Assembly (NCBI GenBank): GCA_964419935.1
Contig: CAYQQJ010000020.1
Span: 6,131-70,130 of the forward strand
Direction: 5' to 3'
Length of the DNA: 64,000 nucleotides
DNA from: CAYQQJ01 sp964419935
Lineage (GTDB): Bacteria; Pseudomonadota; Gammaproteobacteria; Pseudomonadales; Cellvibrionaceae
Positions within the stretch are counted from its first letter, which is position 1. Each line of letters opens with the position of its first letter. Both the position numbers and the translations under genes were made by a program. The notes below the pieces were generated by a model, which ran no database searches, was not told the origin of the DNA, and saw only the letters and a list, made by a program, of their open reading frames with translations. Shown here one piece after another: positions 49,659 to 58,218 of this stretch.

Positions 49659-50945
49659 TCACTCCAGCTCCGCGATAGACAGCCGTGCACGGGGCTGGGA
49701 GCGACCAGCCATTTGCGCGAGAAAAGCTTCGCGCCAACCGCTGACCAACTCCAGAGAAACCAGCCCGAGGTTTCGCCCGGCAATGACAGCAGGCTGGCGC
49801 GCGGCGAAAATGCGAATAAAACTGTCGCTCAAGCTCACGGTGGCCAGCTGATCGTTTTTCTGCTGCCGTTCGTATTCCTGCAGCAGGCCCAAACTGCCCA
49901 ATGGCTTGCCCGCTGCTGCGCCGCTGGCGAGCAGCTGAGCCAGTCGCGCAGCATCCCGCAGCGCCAGGTTAAACCCCTGCCCCGCCACCGGGTGCAAAAA
50001 ATGAGCGGCGTTACCCATTAGGACCAGCGATGAGCGCACTTGTTCTTCCGCAAGCTGGAGCGACAAGGGGTAAACACTGCGGCGACTGACCCGCGTGAAA
50101 TGCCCCAATCGATGACCGAATTCCTGCTGTAACACCTGCAGAAAAGTCTCGTCTGACCAGGCCTGCACTTCCGGCAGCATGTCCAGCGGGCGCGTCCACA
50201 CCAGCGCGCTCTCTGTCTGGGCGGCGCCGGCCAAAGGCAGCAGTGCCAGCGGACCATTTGTGGTGAAACGCTCGAATGCGCGGCCTTTGTGGGGCTGTTC
50301 GAAAGCAACGTTGGCGATGATTGCGCACTGGCCGTAGTCCCGGGTGCGGCTGCCAACGCCCAATGCCGCCGCTAATGGAGAACCGGCTCCATCGGCAACG
50401 ACAACCAGCTCGGCGCGCAACTCGTACGGCTTGTTCTGACGCTGCGCCACAACCTGCATGCCGCCACGAAGGGGTGTGAGACGCGAGACCTCTACCGGCG
50501 AACACAATTCTATATTGGGTGTGGCCTGCAGCCGTTCCAGCAAGCTGTGCCCGATGGCGCTGTTGGGCACCACATAGCCGAGCGGCTTGCCGCCATTGTC
50601 CGCCGCGTTAAAGCGCGCGGCACCGAAGTGCCCGCGGTCGGAGACATCGATCTGTTCAATAGGAGAAGCTTGGTGCCGCAGGCCAGACCACAAACCCAGT
50701 TCATCGAACAGGTCTGCACTGGTTGGAGACAGGGCTGACGAGCGCCGGTCGAAACTCAGCTGGTCTGGCGCTGATGCCGAATGCGATGCGGCATCCGGTC
50801 CCGCAAATAATAACTGCGCCTCCAGCAAAACAATCTGTTTTTGTGGCAGCACCCGGGCGAGCAAAAGCGCCAGAGACGCACCCACCATGCCCCCGCCGAT
50901 AATCGCAATATCCGTTGTCTGTTGGGATTCCACCACTGCCGTCAA
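49659..50945 (-). CDS. ubiH: 2-octaprenyl-6-methoxyphenol hydroxylase
   Basis: The product has 428 residues and is an aromatic-ring hydroxylase with N-terminal GGGMVGASLALLLA (FAD ADP-binding) and GNAAHFLHPVAGQGFNLALRD (FAD ribityl) motifs. TTG start overlaps the pepP stop (TTGA). Second hydroxylase of the ubiquinone pathway in the pepP-ubiH-ubiI cluster. Confidence 0.93.
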   Translation of the reverse strand: MTAVVESQQTTDIAIIGGGMVGASLALLLARVLPQKQIVLLEAQLLFAGPDAASHSASAPDQLSFDRRSSALSPTSADLFDELGLWSGLRHQASPIEQIDVSDRGHFGAARFNAADNGGKPLGYVVPNSAIGHSLLERLQATPNIELCSPVEVSRLTPLRGGMQVVAQRQNKPYELRAELVVVADGAGSPLAAALGVGSRTRDYGQCAIIANVAFEQPHKGRAFERFTTNGPLALLPLAGAAQTESALVWTRPLDMLPEVQAWSDETFLQVLQQEFGHRLGHFTRVSRRSVYPLSLQLAEEQVRSSLVLMGNAAHFLHPVAGQGFNLALRDAARLAQLLASGAAAGKPLGSLGLLQEYERQQKNDQLATVSLSDSFIRIFAARQPAVIAGRNLGLVSLELVSGWREAFLAQMAGRSQPRARLSIAELE

Positions 50946-52258
50946 GCGCTCGCCATCAGGCGTTCAATATCCGCCTGGGTTTTGGGTACGCCGCTGGTGA
51001 GTATTTCGCAGCCATCCTTGGTAATGACCACATCATCTTCAATGCGGATGCCGATGCCGCGCCACTTGCGCGCAACATCCATGTTACCGGGCGCGACATA
51101 AATGCCCGGCTCCACGGTCATCACCATTCCCGGCTCAAGAATTCGCCACTCGCCGCCGACCTTGTAATCACCCACATCGTGCACGTCCATACCCAGCCAG
51201 TGACCAATGCGATGCATGTAGAACTGGCGATAGGCACCTTCCGCAATCAAATCCTCAAGCTTGCCCTGCAACAGGCCGAGACGCAGCAGCCCCTCAGTAA
51301 TCACGCGCACGGAAACGTCATGGGGCGCGTTCCAATGGTTGCCGGGGCGCAGCTCCGTAATGGCCGCCAGCTGGGCCTGCAGCACAATTTCATATAACGC
51401 GGCCTGGGGCTCGGTGAATTTACCGTTTACGGGAAAGGTCCGCGTAATATCGGCGGCGTAGCCTTCAAATTCACAACCAGCATCAATCAGCACCAGGTCG
51501 CCGTCGCGCAACTTCTCGCTGTTTTCCACGTAATGCAGAATACAGCCGTTATCGCCACCGCCAACAATGCTGTTATAGGCAGGGAAGCGCGCACCTTTGC
51601 GCATGAATTCGTGCTGAATTTCCGCTTCCAATTGGTATTCGTACATATCCGGTTGGCTGGCCTGCATGGCGCGGACATGGGCCTCCGCGGAAATTTCCGC
51701 CGCACGGCGCATGGTGCGCAACTCGGCTGCGCTCTTGAACAGGCGCATATCGTGCAGAAAGTGGTCGAGATCCATGAATTCACCGGGTGGCGTCGCACCA
51801 GCGCGAACCTTCGCGCGAATCCGATTGACCCACTCCATGACCTGCAGATCAAAATCACTGTCTTTGCCCATGGCGTAGTAGACGCGCTCGCGGCCCTCAA
51901 TCAGCCCCGGCAATATGTCATCGATATCGTCAATCGGGAAAGCGTCGTCCGCACCGTAGGCTTCGCAGGCGCCTTCGGGGCCGGCGCGATAGCCATTCCA
52001 GATTTCCTTTTCCATATTGCGCTCACGGCAGAACAGCACGTATTCACCGTGTTCCCGCCCGGGAATCAATACCAATACAGCTTCGGGTTCGGGGAAGCCG
52101 CTCAGGTAGAAAAAATCGCTGTCCTGGCGGAAATGGAATTCTGTGTCCCGGCTGCGGATCTTTTCGCGGCCCGACGCCAGCACCGCGATACTGTTGGGCT
52201 CCATCATGCCCATCAACATCTTGCGGCGACGTGCGAATTCCTGCTTGCTGACTATCAT
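50942..52258 (-). CDS. pepP: Xaa-Pro aminopeptidase (aminopeptidase P)
   Basis: ATG 52,258 (MIVSKQEFARRR) with GAGG about 10 nt upstream; the open TTG at 52,279 would overlap ygfB. 438 residues, close to the E. coli enzyme. The pita-bread domain has the dimetal site: DAGCEFEGYAADITRTFP (two Asp), HRIGHWLGMDVHD (His) and EPGIYV and RIEDDV (Glu). Removes an N-terminal residue before proline in the cytosol. Confidence 0.96.
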   Translation of the reverse strand: MIVSKQEFARRRKMLMGMMEPNSIAVLASGREKIRSRDTEFHFRQDSDFFYLSGFPEPEAVLVLIPGREHGEYVLFCRERNMEKEIWNGYRAGPEGACEAYGADDAFPIDDIDDILPGLIEGRERVYYAMGKDSDFDLQVMEWVNRIRAKVRAGATPPGEFMDLDHFLHDMRLFKSAAELRTMRRAAEISAEAHVRAMQASQPDMYEYQLEAEIQHEFMRKGARFPAYNSIVGGGDNGCILHYVENSEKLRDGDLVLIDAGCEFEGYAADITRTFPVNGKFTEPQAALYEIVLQAQLAAITELRPGNHWNAPHDVSVRVITEGLLRLGLLQGKLEDLIAEGAYRQFYMHRIGHWLGMDVHDVGDYKVGGEWRILEPGMVMTVEPGIYVAPGNMDVARKWRGIGIRIEDDVVITKDGCEILTSGVPKTQADIERLMASA

Positions 52259-52275
52259 CTGCGCGAGTACCTCAA

Positions 52276-52851
52276 TCAATGAACCTGTTTTGACACCGAC
52301 GCCGGATCGGGATTCAACTCGGCAAACAACGTCAGCACCGCCACGCGCACGTATTCCACCAGTTCCGCGTAGTAGTGCTCGTTTTCTTCCAAATCCTCTT
52401 CATCCAGCTTCGCCTGGGAAATCTGCGCAAGGTCGCGCAAGGCTTCCGCCACCTCTGCCGGCAAGCGGCTGCTGCCGTCCAGCCCGGATGCGCCCAACCC
52501 GTGGAGAAAGCCCTCGCACCAGCCGGCCAGGGCGTCAATGCGCTGGCTCAGGCTCAACTCGTCCGGCGGTAACATCAGGTCCAAAGGGCGGTTGTCGTCT
52601 TCAAGGCTGGCCAGGTTCTCTTTATAAAGCGCCAGGAAGATGGAGCGACTCTCGTCGTCGAATGCGGTTTCGATGTCGCTGTCCACCAGATCCATGAATT
52701 CAACCGCGGCGTTCAGCCATGCGGGATCATCAAGACGCTGGCCACCGCTCAAGCGGCCGCACAACATGCCCTGCAATTCGGCGGGTGTGGCAATGGACTG
52801 CAGTTTCAGCAGAAACTCCGCCCATTCATCGTATTGGGGTTGTGCAGTCAT
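52276..52851 (-). CDS. ygfB: UPF0149/YgfB-family protein
   Basis: The product has 191 residues and is all-helical by sequence, with GMLCGRLSGG, WCEGFLHGLG and the acidic C-terminal helix LDEEDLEENEHYYAELVEYVRVA. Upstream of pepP in the classical order. YgfB has been linked to repression of an amidase regulator in Pseudomonas. Its stop lies 17 bp before the pepP ATG. Confidence 0.92.
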   Translation of the reverse strand: MTAQPQYDEWAEFLLKLQSIATPAELQGMLCGRLSGGQRLDDPAWLNAAVEFMDLVDSDIETAFDDESRSIFLALYKENLASLEDDNRPLDLMLPPDELSLSQRIDALAGWCEGFLHGLGASGLDGSSRLPAEVAEALRDLAQISQAKLDEEDLEENEHYYAELVEYVRVAVLTLFAELNPDPASVSKQVH

Positions 52852-53096
52852 AGGCTCCGCTCGTGTAGGTTGAAGAATCTCGCAATGCTATCACGAATCC
52901 CGCGCAAGCCGCTGTACAAGGCGTTTTCAAGCCCAGGCTGTCGCCAGTTTCCGTGCTCGCTCAATCATTTCGCGGTGGCAGTTCAAGGAATTTCTTACCA
53001 ACAATTGACCCGTATCGAGGCTAGCCATATAGTAAGCAGTTGCAGTCACCCGCGCCCTGGCGCCGCGCTCGTATGCCATTCTTCGGTAAAGCACGT

Positions 53097-53306
53097 ATGA
53101 CAGATAATTTTTTAGTGCGTATTGAAAATCAGCTTGATGAACTTATCGACCTCTGCGACAAACTGGCCAGAGAGAATGAGCTACTGCGTGCGCGCGAAGC
53201 CAGCTGGCAACAAGAACGTGCGCGACTGATTGAGAAGAACGACATCGCCCGCAGCCGTGTCGAAGCCATGATTGTGCGGCTCAAAAGCCTGGCAGCTGAA
53301 TCCTGA
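53097..53306 (+). CDS. ZapB-like small coiled-coil protein (TIGR02449 type)
   Basis: ATG 53,097 gives 69 residues starting MTDNFLVRIE. The whole chain is a predicted coiled coil (LDELIDLCDKLARENELLRA). Such proteins are found directly before zapA and are thought to assist the Z ring, as ZapB does. 11 bp before zapA. Divergent from ygfB. Confidence 0.85.
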   Translation: MTDNFLVRIENQLDELIDLCDKLARENELLRAREASWQQERARLIEKNDIARSRVEAMIVRLKSLAAES

Positions 53307-53317
53307 GGAATCGAAGG

Positions 53318-53614
53318 GTGAAAGAGATTACTACACCGGTATTTGTACAAATTCTCGGTAAAGACTATCAAGTCGCCTGCCCACCCGAGGAGCGCCAAGC
53401 GCTGGCCCTGGCTGCGGAAGACCTGGACGCCCGCATGCGCAAGATCCGCAGCAGCGGCAGCGTCGTGGGGCTGGACCGCATCGCGGTCATGGCCGCCCTC
53501 AATCTGTGCCATGAACTCCACCAGTCCAACGCCCGCCACACCGACTCCGACAGCGGCCCGGTGCTCGAACGCCTGGCGGAAAAGCTGGACCGGGCATTGG
53601 GGAGGGAGGGGTAA
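53318..53614 (+). CDS. zapA: Cell-division protein ZapA
   Basis: The product has 98 residues. The N-terminal VFVQILGKDYQVACPPEE and LDARMRKIR plus IAVMAALNL in the dimerisation helix are typical of ZapA, which bundles FtsZ. GTG start with GAGG upstream. Followed by 6S RNA and ygfA, the standard gammaproteobacterial order. Confidence 0.94.
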   Translation: MKEITTPVFVQILGKDYQVACPPEERQALALAAEDLDARMRKIRSSGSVVGLDRIAVMAALNLCHELHQSNARHTDSDSGPVLERLAEKLDRALGREG

Positions 53615-54031
53615 GAAGCTGCAAGCTGCAAGCTGCAAGCTGCAAGTATAGGGAAAAGGGAAAAGGGAAAAGGGAAAAGGGAAAAGTATTGCCGTAGGGC
53701 GAAAAAGCGTCAAGCGCCTTCCGCCGTTCTAGTTAAGCAAGGTGGGCGCTGCTCACCGCAACCTGGTTGGCGTGTGTTCAACAGTATGCTCATTCTTTTG
53801 GCCGATCGTTTCAACCACGGTTTGCAGTCGACCGTCCCCCGAAACTTTCAGAACTGAACCAGTGATCCGCAAAACCAAAGCACGCCGCAAGTCTTTTCCC
53901 TTTTCCCTTTTCCCTTTTCCCAGCTTGTAGCTTGCGGCTTGCGCCTTTTCCTCTCGCCTCAGCTCGAGGCTGATAATCTTTCCCTAAAGTCAAGACTGTG
54001 CGGTCCGGTGTGGCATTGTTATACTGAAGGT
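53615..54031. repeat. Inverted arrangement of heptamer tracts between zapA and 6S RNA
   Basis: AAGCTGC x4.4 (53,616-53,646) and GGGAAAA x5 (53,651-53,687) are mirrored on the other side by CCCTTTT x4 (53,893-53,921) and AGCTTGN repeats (53,922-53,945). About 200 bp of unrecognised sequence lie between. No gene is called. The 6S RNA -10 box TATACT lies at 54,020-54,025. Confidence 0.7.
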
Positions 54032-54205
54032 GCCTGGGGTGTTCGCCAGTTAATGAATCCCTGAGCCGATAAGCGTTACCCCGGAGGTTTCCTCGCTCGT
54101 GTTGTGTGCATGTCCGCTCGACGGAAAGCCTAATATGCGACAGGGACCTCCCCCTTGAACTATCGGGTTCAAGGTATGATTAACAGCGGCACACTCGGGC
54201 TCTTA
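54032..54205 (+). ncRNA. ssrS: 6S RNA
   Basis: The key pieces of 6S RNA are present in order: the CCTGAGCCGATA strand of the 5' half, GCCTAATATGCGAC at the apical return strand, CCTTGAAC...GGGTTCAAGG, and GCGGCAC near the 3' end pairing with the 5' GTGTTCGC. The gene lies between zapA and ygfA as in other gammaproteobacteria. A TATACT box lies 7 nt before the estimated 5' end. 6S RNA binds the sigma70 RNA polymerase in stationary phase. The ends are accurate to a few bases only. Confidence 0.92.
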
Positions 54206-54360
54206 TTTTTCCCATAAAAGCTTTACCGATAAAAGCGATTTTCCGAATATCAGCGCGTTCCACAGAACGAGCTTGGGGCTTCATCAGCAAGCCTCTATCC
54301 AGCTCTTTGGAGTAGACTCTGAAGATATTCCACCCCTCGTCCAATACCACCCGCCAACAG

Positions 54361-54918
54361 TTGCGGCAATTCCTGCGCGGCCGACGCAATGCGCTCACAC
54401 CCGCACAGCAGCAACAGGCCGCTGTTCGTTTGGCACAATATACGGCGCAGCGGCATTTCTTCCGCCGCGCGCGGACCCTTGCCTTTTATATTGCCAATGA
54501 CGGAGAGCTCGACCCGCACCTCCTGTATCACCGGGCACTGGCGCTGGGCAAAGATTGCTTCCTGCCAGTTCTTGATAAGCGCTCCCCCAAAATGGATTTT
54601 GCGCTCTACCGGCGCGGCGACAAACTCATTCGCAACAAGTTCGGCATCCCGGAGCCGGCACCCAGGGCGCCGCGTATTGCTGCGGATGAGCTGGATCTAG
54701 TGTGTCTGCCGCTGGTGGGCTTTGATGAGCAGGGGAACCGTTTGGGCATGGGAGGCGGGTTTTACGACCGCACCTTCGCTTATAGACGCACGTCTGTTGG
54801 TACCGGGCCGCTGTTGGTGGGATTGGCACATCAGTGCCAGCAAGTCTCTGCATTGCCCATGCAACCGTGGGATGTGCCACTGGATATGATCGCCACAGAT
54901 GCAGGACTCTACCCTTAG
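54361..54918 (+). CDS. ygfA: 5-formyltetrahydrofolate cyclo-ligase
   Basis: The product has 185 residues and the standard motifs FYIANDGELD, KDCFLPVLD, FGIPEP, DLVCLPLVGFDEQGNRLGMGGGFYDR (catalytic glycine loop) and the Pro-rich C-terminus. The homologous frame appears to begin a few residues earlier (TTRQQLRQFL) but no ATG, GTG or TTG exists there before the stop at 54,313. The TTG at 54,361 is therefore a provisional start; the true one may be a rare codon upstream. 6S RNA lies 155 bp before it, as usual. Confidence 0.93.
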   Translation: MRQFLRGRRNALTPAQQQQAAVRLAQYTAQRHFFRRARTLAFYIANDGELDPHLLYHRALALGKDCFLPVLDKRSPKMDFALYRRGDKLIRNKFGIPEPAPRAPRIAADELDLVCLPLVGFDEQGNRLGMGGGFYDRTFAYRRTSVGTGPLLVGLAHQCQQVSALPMQPWDVPLDMIATDAGLYP

Positions 54919-54959
54919 TAACAGCTGTAAAACAAAGCTGCAATAACGTCCCCGGGCCA

Positions 54960-55036
54960 GTCATTCCCGCGCAGGCGGGGATCCACGCTATGCCGAGGTT
55001 TGCTCTACCAAAGATTCCCGCCTGCGCGGGAACGAC
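54960..55036. repeat. Paired inverted arms GTCATTCCCGCG-type, copy 2
   Basis: Arms at 54,960-54,983 and 55,013-55,036 match the 24-bp arms at 44,169-44,246 with one change in each. Lies just after ygfA, where it may help stabilise or end the transcript. Confidence 0.85.
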
Positions 55037-55096
55037 GAATTGTCGTTTGGCTGTAAATGTTCGGGGCGTCGTGTGCGGGGTCCGCAGCCACACTTT

Positions 55097-55252
55097 TTAC
55101 TGCTGCCGCGCCTGTGTCACGCCTTGTTGATATTGGTATTCCGCCAATGCCGGCGCTGTCTCGGCCTTAAAAACATCCGTCACGCCCAAGCTACTCGCAA
55201 GCACACCCACAACAAAAATGACTACCGCGAGAGTCAAGACATCTGGTTTCAT
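55097..55252 (-). CDS. 51-residue single-pass membrane protein
   Basis: A short frame with a good ribosome site (GGGGG 5 nt before the ATG) encodes MKPDVLTLAVVIFVVGVLAS followed by a polar tail ending in QARQQ. Positive N-terminus, one hydrophobic helix (about 5-23) and a 28-residue soluble part with Asp, Lys and Gln. The composition is that of a real small membrane protein, but I do not recognise a family. It lies alone between ygfA and ilvA with a hairpin-like GGCCCT...AGGGTC just upstream. Confidence 0.55.
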   Translation of the reverse strand: MKPDVLTLAVVIFVVGVLASSLGVTDVFKAETAPALAEYQYQQGVTQARQQ

Positions 55253-55562
55253 TTCAACCCCCAGACCCTTTTTTAGGGCCTTTCTATACGTATCTAACTG
55301 AGTTCGTGTACCGTCGGTACGGCCTTAAGCTGGCCGTTCCCCCACCCCACCAACGCTAAAACGGTTGATTCGGAGTATCAGCCAGGAAATTAAGTATAGA
55401 CAGGGATTCCGCAAACCACAGTCAGACGGCATACCGAGCGCCGCAGATGAGGAACGTGTCACACCTCGTGATGATTATTGCGCCATTCAGTAGCATCTCC
55501 GCTTGCTCTACGAACGCAAACTAAGCTCGCCCTCTGCGCGCGGCAACCATTCAAAGCAGCCC
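55253..55562. other. 310-bp gene-free interval after ilvA
   Basis: Contains the likely promoter of the 51-residue membrane protein and a palindrome GTACCG-T-CGGTAC (55,308-55,320). No coding frame or known repeat was recognised. Confidence 0.45.
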
Positions 55563-57080
55563 CTAGGCCAGAAAATACTGGTAAGCTGGATTATCGGTCT
55601 CTTCCCAATAAGGGTAACCGAGTTCATCCAGAGACGCCTCAACGTCTTTGCGTTCATTGACCGGGACCTGCATGCCAACCAGAACCCGACCATAGGCCGC
55701 TCCGTGGTTGCGATAGTGGAACATGGAAATGTTCCAGCGACCGGCGAGCTTGGTGAGAAAGCCGAGCAGAGCGCCGGGGCGCTCTGGAAACTCGAATCGA
55801 TACACGACTTCATCGGTAACAACGCCGGGCGCGTGGCCGCCCACCATGTGGCGGATGTGCATTTTGGCCATTTCGTTGTCAGTCATGTCCACCATGGAAT
55901 AACCTTTTTCCCGCAAGTGCTCGGCCAGCTTGCCACGGTCGTCATTTTCCGCAGAGACCTGCAGGCCCACAAAAATATGCGCCTGTTTGGTATCGCCATA
56001 GCGGTAGTTGAACTCGGTAATATTGCGTTTGCCAAGAATGCTGCAGAACTTCTTGTAGCTTCCGGGCTTCTCGGGAATGGTAACGGCAAAAATGGCTTCG
56101 CGCTGCTCGCCGATTTCCGTCCGTTCGGATATGTATCGCAAGCGGTCAAAGTTGGTGTTGGCGCCACTGTCGATGGCAATCAGCGTCTGACCTTCAATGT
56201 CGTTTTCCGCCACATATTTTTTCAGTCCGGCCAGTGCCAGTGCGCCCGCCGGCTCTGCAATGGAACGGGTATCTTCAAAAATATCCTTGATCGAAGCACA
56301 GATCTCGTCTGTGTTGCAGGTAATCACTCCGTCGATGCTGGACTTGATAACGCGGAAGGTCTCCTTGCCGATCTGCGACACGGCGACACCGTCGGCAAAC
56401 AGCCCCACCTGAGGTAATATCACGCGGCGATTTTTCTCCATGGCGGCTTTCAGACAGGCCGCATCTTCGGGTTCCACTGCAAAAACCTTGATTTGCGGGC
56501 GAACATACTTGATGTAAGCGGCCATTCCGGCACACAGGCCACCACCACCAACAGGAATGAAGACCGCATCAATGTGGCCTGGGTGCTGACGCAACAGCTC
56601 GACGGCGACTGTGCCCTGGCCGGCAATCACGTCCGGATCATCATAAGGTGCCACATAGACCATGCCCTTTTCCGCCACCAGGTTCTGTGCGTAAGCGGAG
56701 GCTTCATCGTAGGTGTCCCCGTGCAGCACCACTTTCGCGCCCCGGCGCTTGACGGCATCCACTTTGATGGCCGGCGTCGTGCGCGGCATAACAATCACCG
56801 CTTGAACCCCCATATGCATGGCCGCCATGGCCAGCCCCTGAGCGTGGTTACCTGCCGAAGCCGCAATCACGCCTTTGTCCAGCTGCTCCTGAGAGAGTTG
56901 GCGAAGCTTGTTGTAGGCCCCGCGCACCTTGAATGAGAAGACCGGTTGCAGATCTTCACGCTTGAGCAAAACGGTGTTTTTGGTGCGCAATGAAACAAGG
57001 CGCGCATCACTCAGTGGCGTCTCCACAGCCAGATCATAAATACGGGCATCGAGAATACGTTTCACATACGTGTGTGGCAT
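55563..57080 (-). CDS. ilvA: Threonine ammonia-lyase, biosynthetic
   Basis: Start at ATG 57,080 gives MPHTYVKRILDARIYDLA and 505 residues, the size of the biosynthetic IlvA. The PLP lysine is in FSFKVRGAYNK, and GVIAASAGNHAQG and the glycine-rich PVGGGGL loop are intact. Two C-terminal ACT-like regulatory domains (about 320-410 and 420-505) should bind isoleucine. First step of isoleucine synthesis. Divergent from rpiA. Confidence 0.97.
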   Translation of the reverse strand: MPHTYVKRILDARIYDLAVETPLSDARLVSLRTKNTVLLKREDLQPVFSFKVRGAYNKLRQLSQEQLDKGVIAASAGNHAQGLAMAAMHMGVQAVIVMPRTTPAIKVDAVKRRGAKVVLHGDTYDEASAYAQNLVAEKGMVYVAPYDDPDVIAGQGTVAVELLRQHPGHIDAVFIPVGGGGLCAGMAAYIKYVRPQIKVFAVEPEDAACLKAAMEKNRRVILPQVGLFADGVAVSQIGKETFRVIKSSIDGVITCNTDEICASIKDIFEDTRSIAEPAGALALAGLKKYVAENDIEGQTLIAIDSGANTNFDRLRYISERTEIGEQREAIFAVTIPEKPGSYKKFCSILGKRNITEFNYRYGDTKQAHIFVGLQVSAENDDRGKLAEHLREKGYSMVDMTDNEMAKMHIRHMVGGHAPGVVTDEVVYRFEFPERPGALLGFLTKLAGRWNISMFHYRNHGAAYGRVLVGMQVPVNERKDVEASLDELGYPYWEETDNPAYQYFLA

Positions 57081-57310
57081 AGCGGCTCTTTTTCGGGATG
57101 GATAAACGGGGAAGACACAGTCTAAAGGATGCTGCTGCTTAAGGGCACCTCTAACGGCTAGAATTTTTCTCCGCCAGAAAAGCGCGGCCCCGAGAACCGG
57201 GTTGATGTGATTTGAAGTCATTGCTCGCTGGCGCTGAAACGTGATTCAACAGCAGCCAACAAACGCGTAGAATGGCGCCAGCGACGTAATAACGAATTCT
57301 AGAGGTCTCA

Positions 57311-57988
57311 ATGAATCAGGACGCACTTAAACAAGCTGTGGCCCAGGCAGCGGTCGACTACATTCTGCCCAAGCTAAAGCCGAGTACCATCGTAGGTGTC
57401 GGAACCGGCTCCACGGCGACCTTTTTCATTGAGCTTCTCGCCCCGCACAAGGAGCAATTCCGCGGCACTGTCGCCAGCTCACAAGCCACGGCGGATCATC
57501 TGGCGCGCTTGGGTGTGGGCGTGTTTGACCTCAACAGCGTCGACGAGATGGCTTTCTATGTGGACGGCGCCGACGAAAGCAACCCACAGCTGCACCTGAT
57601 AAAAGGCGGTGGCGCCGCGCTGACGCGGGAGAAAATTGTCGCCGCCTGCGCCAATGAGTTTGTCTGTATTGCCGATGCCAGCAAATGGGTAGATGTGCTG
57701 GGTGCTTTTCCACTGCCGGTCGAGGTGATTCCCATGGCACGGGCCTATGTATCCCGGGAACTGATCCGGCTCGGCGGCACCCCGGTACACCGCGCCGGCG
57801 TGACTACGGACAACGGCAATGACATTCTGGACGTACACGACCTGCAGATTACCGACCCCGTGGGTCTGGAAGTTGCCCTCAACCAGATCGCCGGCGTGGT
57901 CACCAACGGGCTTTTCGCCCAACGTCCAGCGGATATTCTGCTGCTGGGCACCGCAGAGGGCGTAAAAACCCTGCACGCGCAGGCGTAG
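57311..57988 (+). CDS. rpiA: Ribose-5-phosphate isomerase A
   Basis: The product has 225 residues with VGVGTGSTATFFIE, FYVDGADESNPQLHLIKGGGAALTREKI (catalytic Asp and Lys) and the PVEVIPMA stretch. The order rpiA-serA is the same as in E. coli. Interconverts ribose-5-phosphate and ribulose-5-phosphate. Confidence 0.97.
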   Translation: MNQDALKQAVAQAAVDYILPKLKPSTIVGVGTGSTATFFIELLAPHKEQFRGTVASSQATADHLARLGVGVFDLNSVDEMAFYVDGADESNPQLHLIKGGGAALTREKIVAACANEFVCIADASKWVDVLGAFPLPVEVIPMARAYVSRELIRLGGTPVHRAGVTTDNGNDILDVHDLQITDPVGLEVALNQIAGVVTNGLFAQRPADILLLGTAEGVKTLHAQA

Positions 57989-58033
57989 CGGCACGGCGAA
58001 TACCGATGCCGGCTGTGGTAAAATCACCGCCCG

Positions 58034-58172
58034 CAGGCTGTTGAAAAACGTTTTCGAGGCAGGCTATGCAAGGCAAAAATGGCCGAAAACGCGGAGTTTA
58101 CTGGAGTAAATGAGCATTTTGAGGCCATTTTTAACGCCGCAGAGGCCACGCAGATAGTTTTTCAATAGCCTG
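58034..58172. mobile_element. MITE-like element between rpiA and serA
   Basis: CAGGCTGTTGAAAAAC (58,034-58,049) and GTTTTTCAATAGCCTG (58,157-58,172) are inverted repeats with one mismatch. Inside, AAAAATGGCC and GGCCATTTTT are also inverted, so the whole 139 bp can fold. The end sequence is recalled from intergenic repeats in Pseudomonas and relatives. No transposase is nearby. Confidence 0.6.
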
Positions 58173-58218
58173 CCAGCTCATTCCCTCATTCACCTTCAGT
58201 ACCAGGTTGGAAGCTCAC

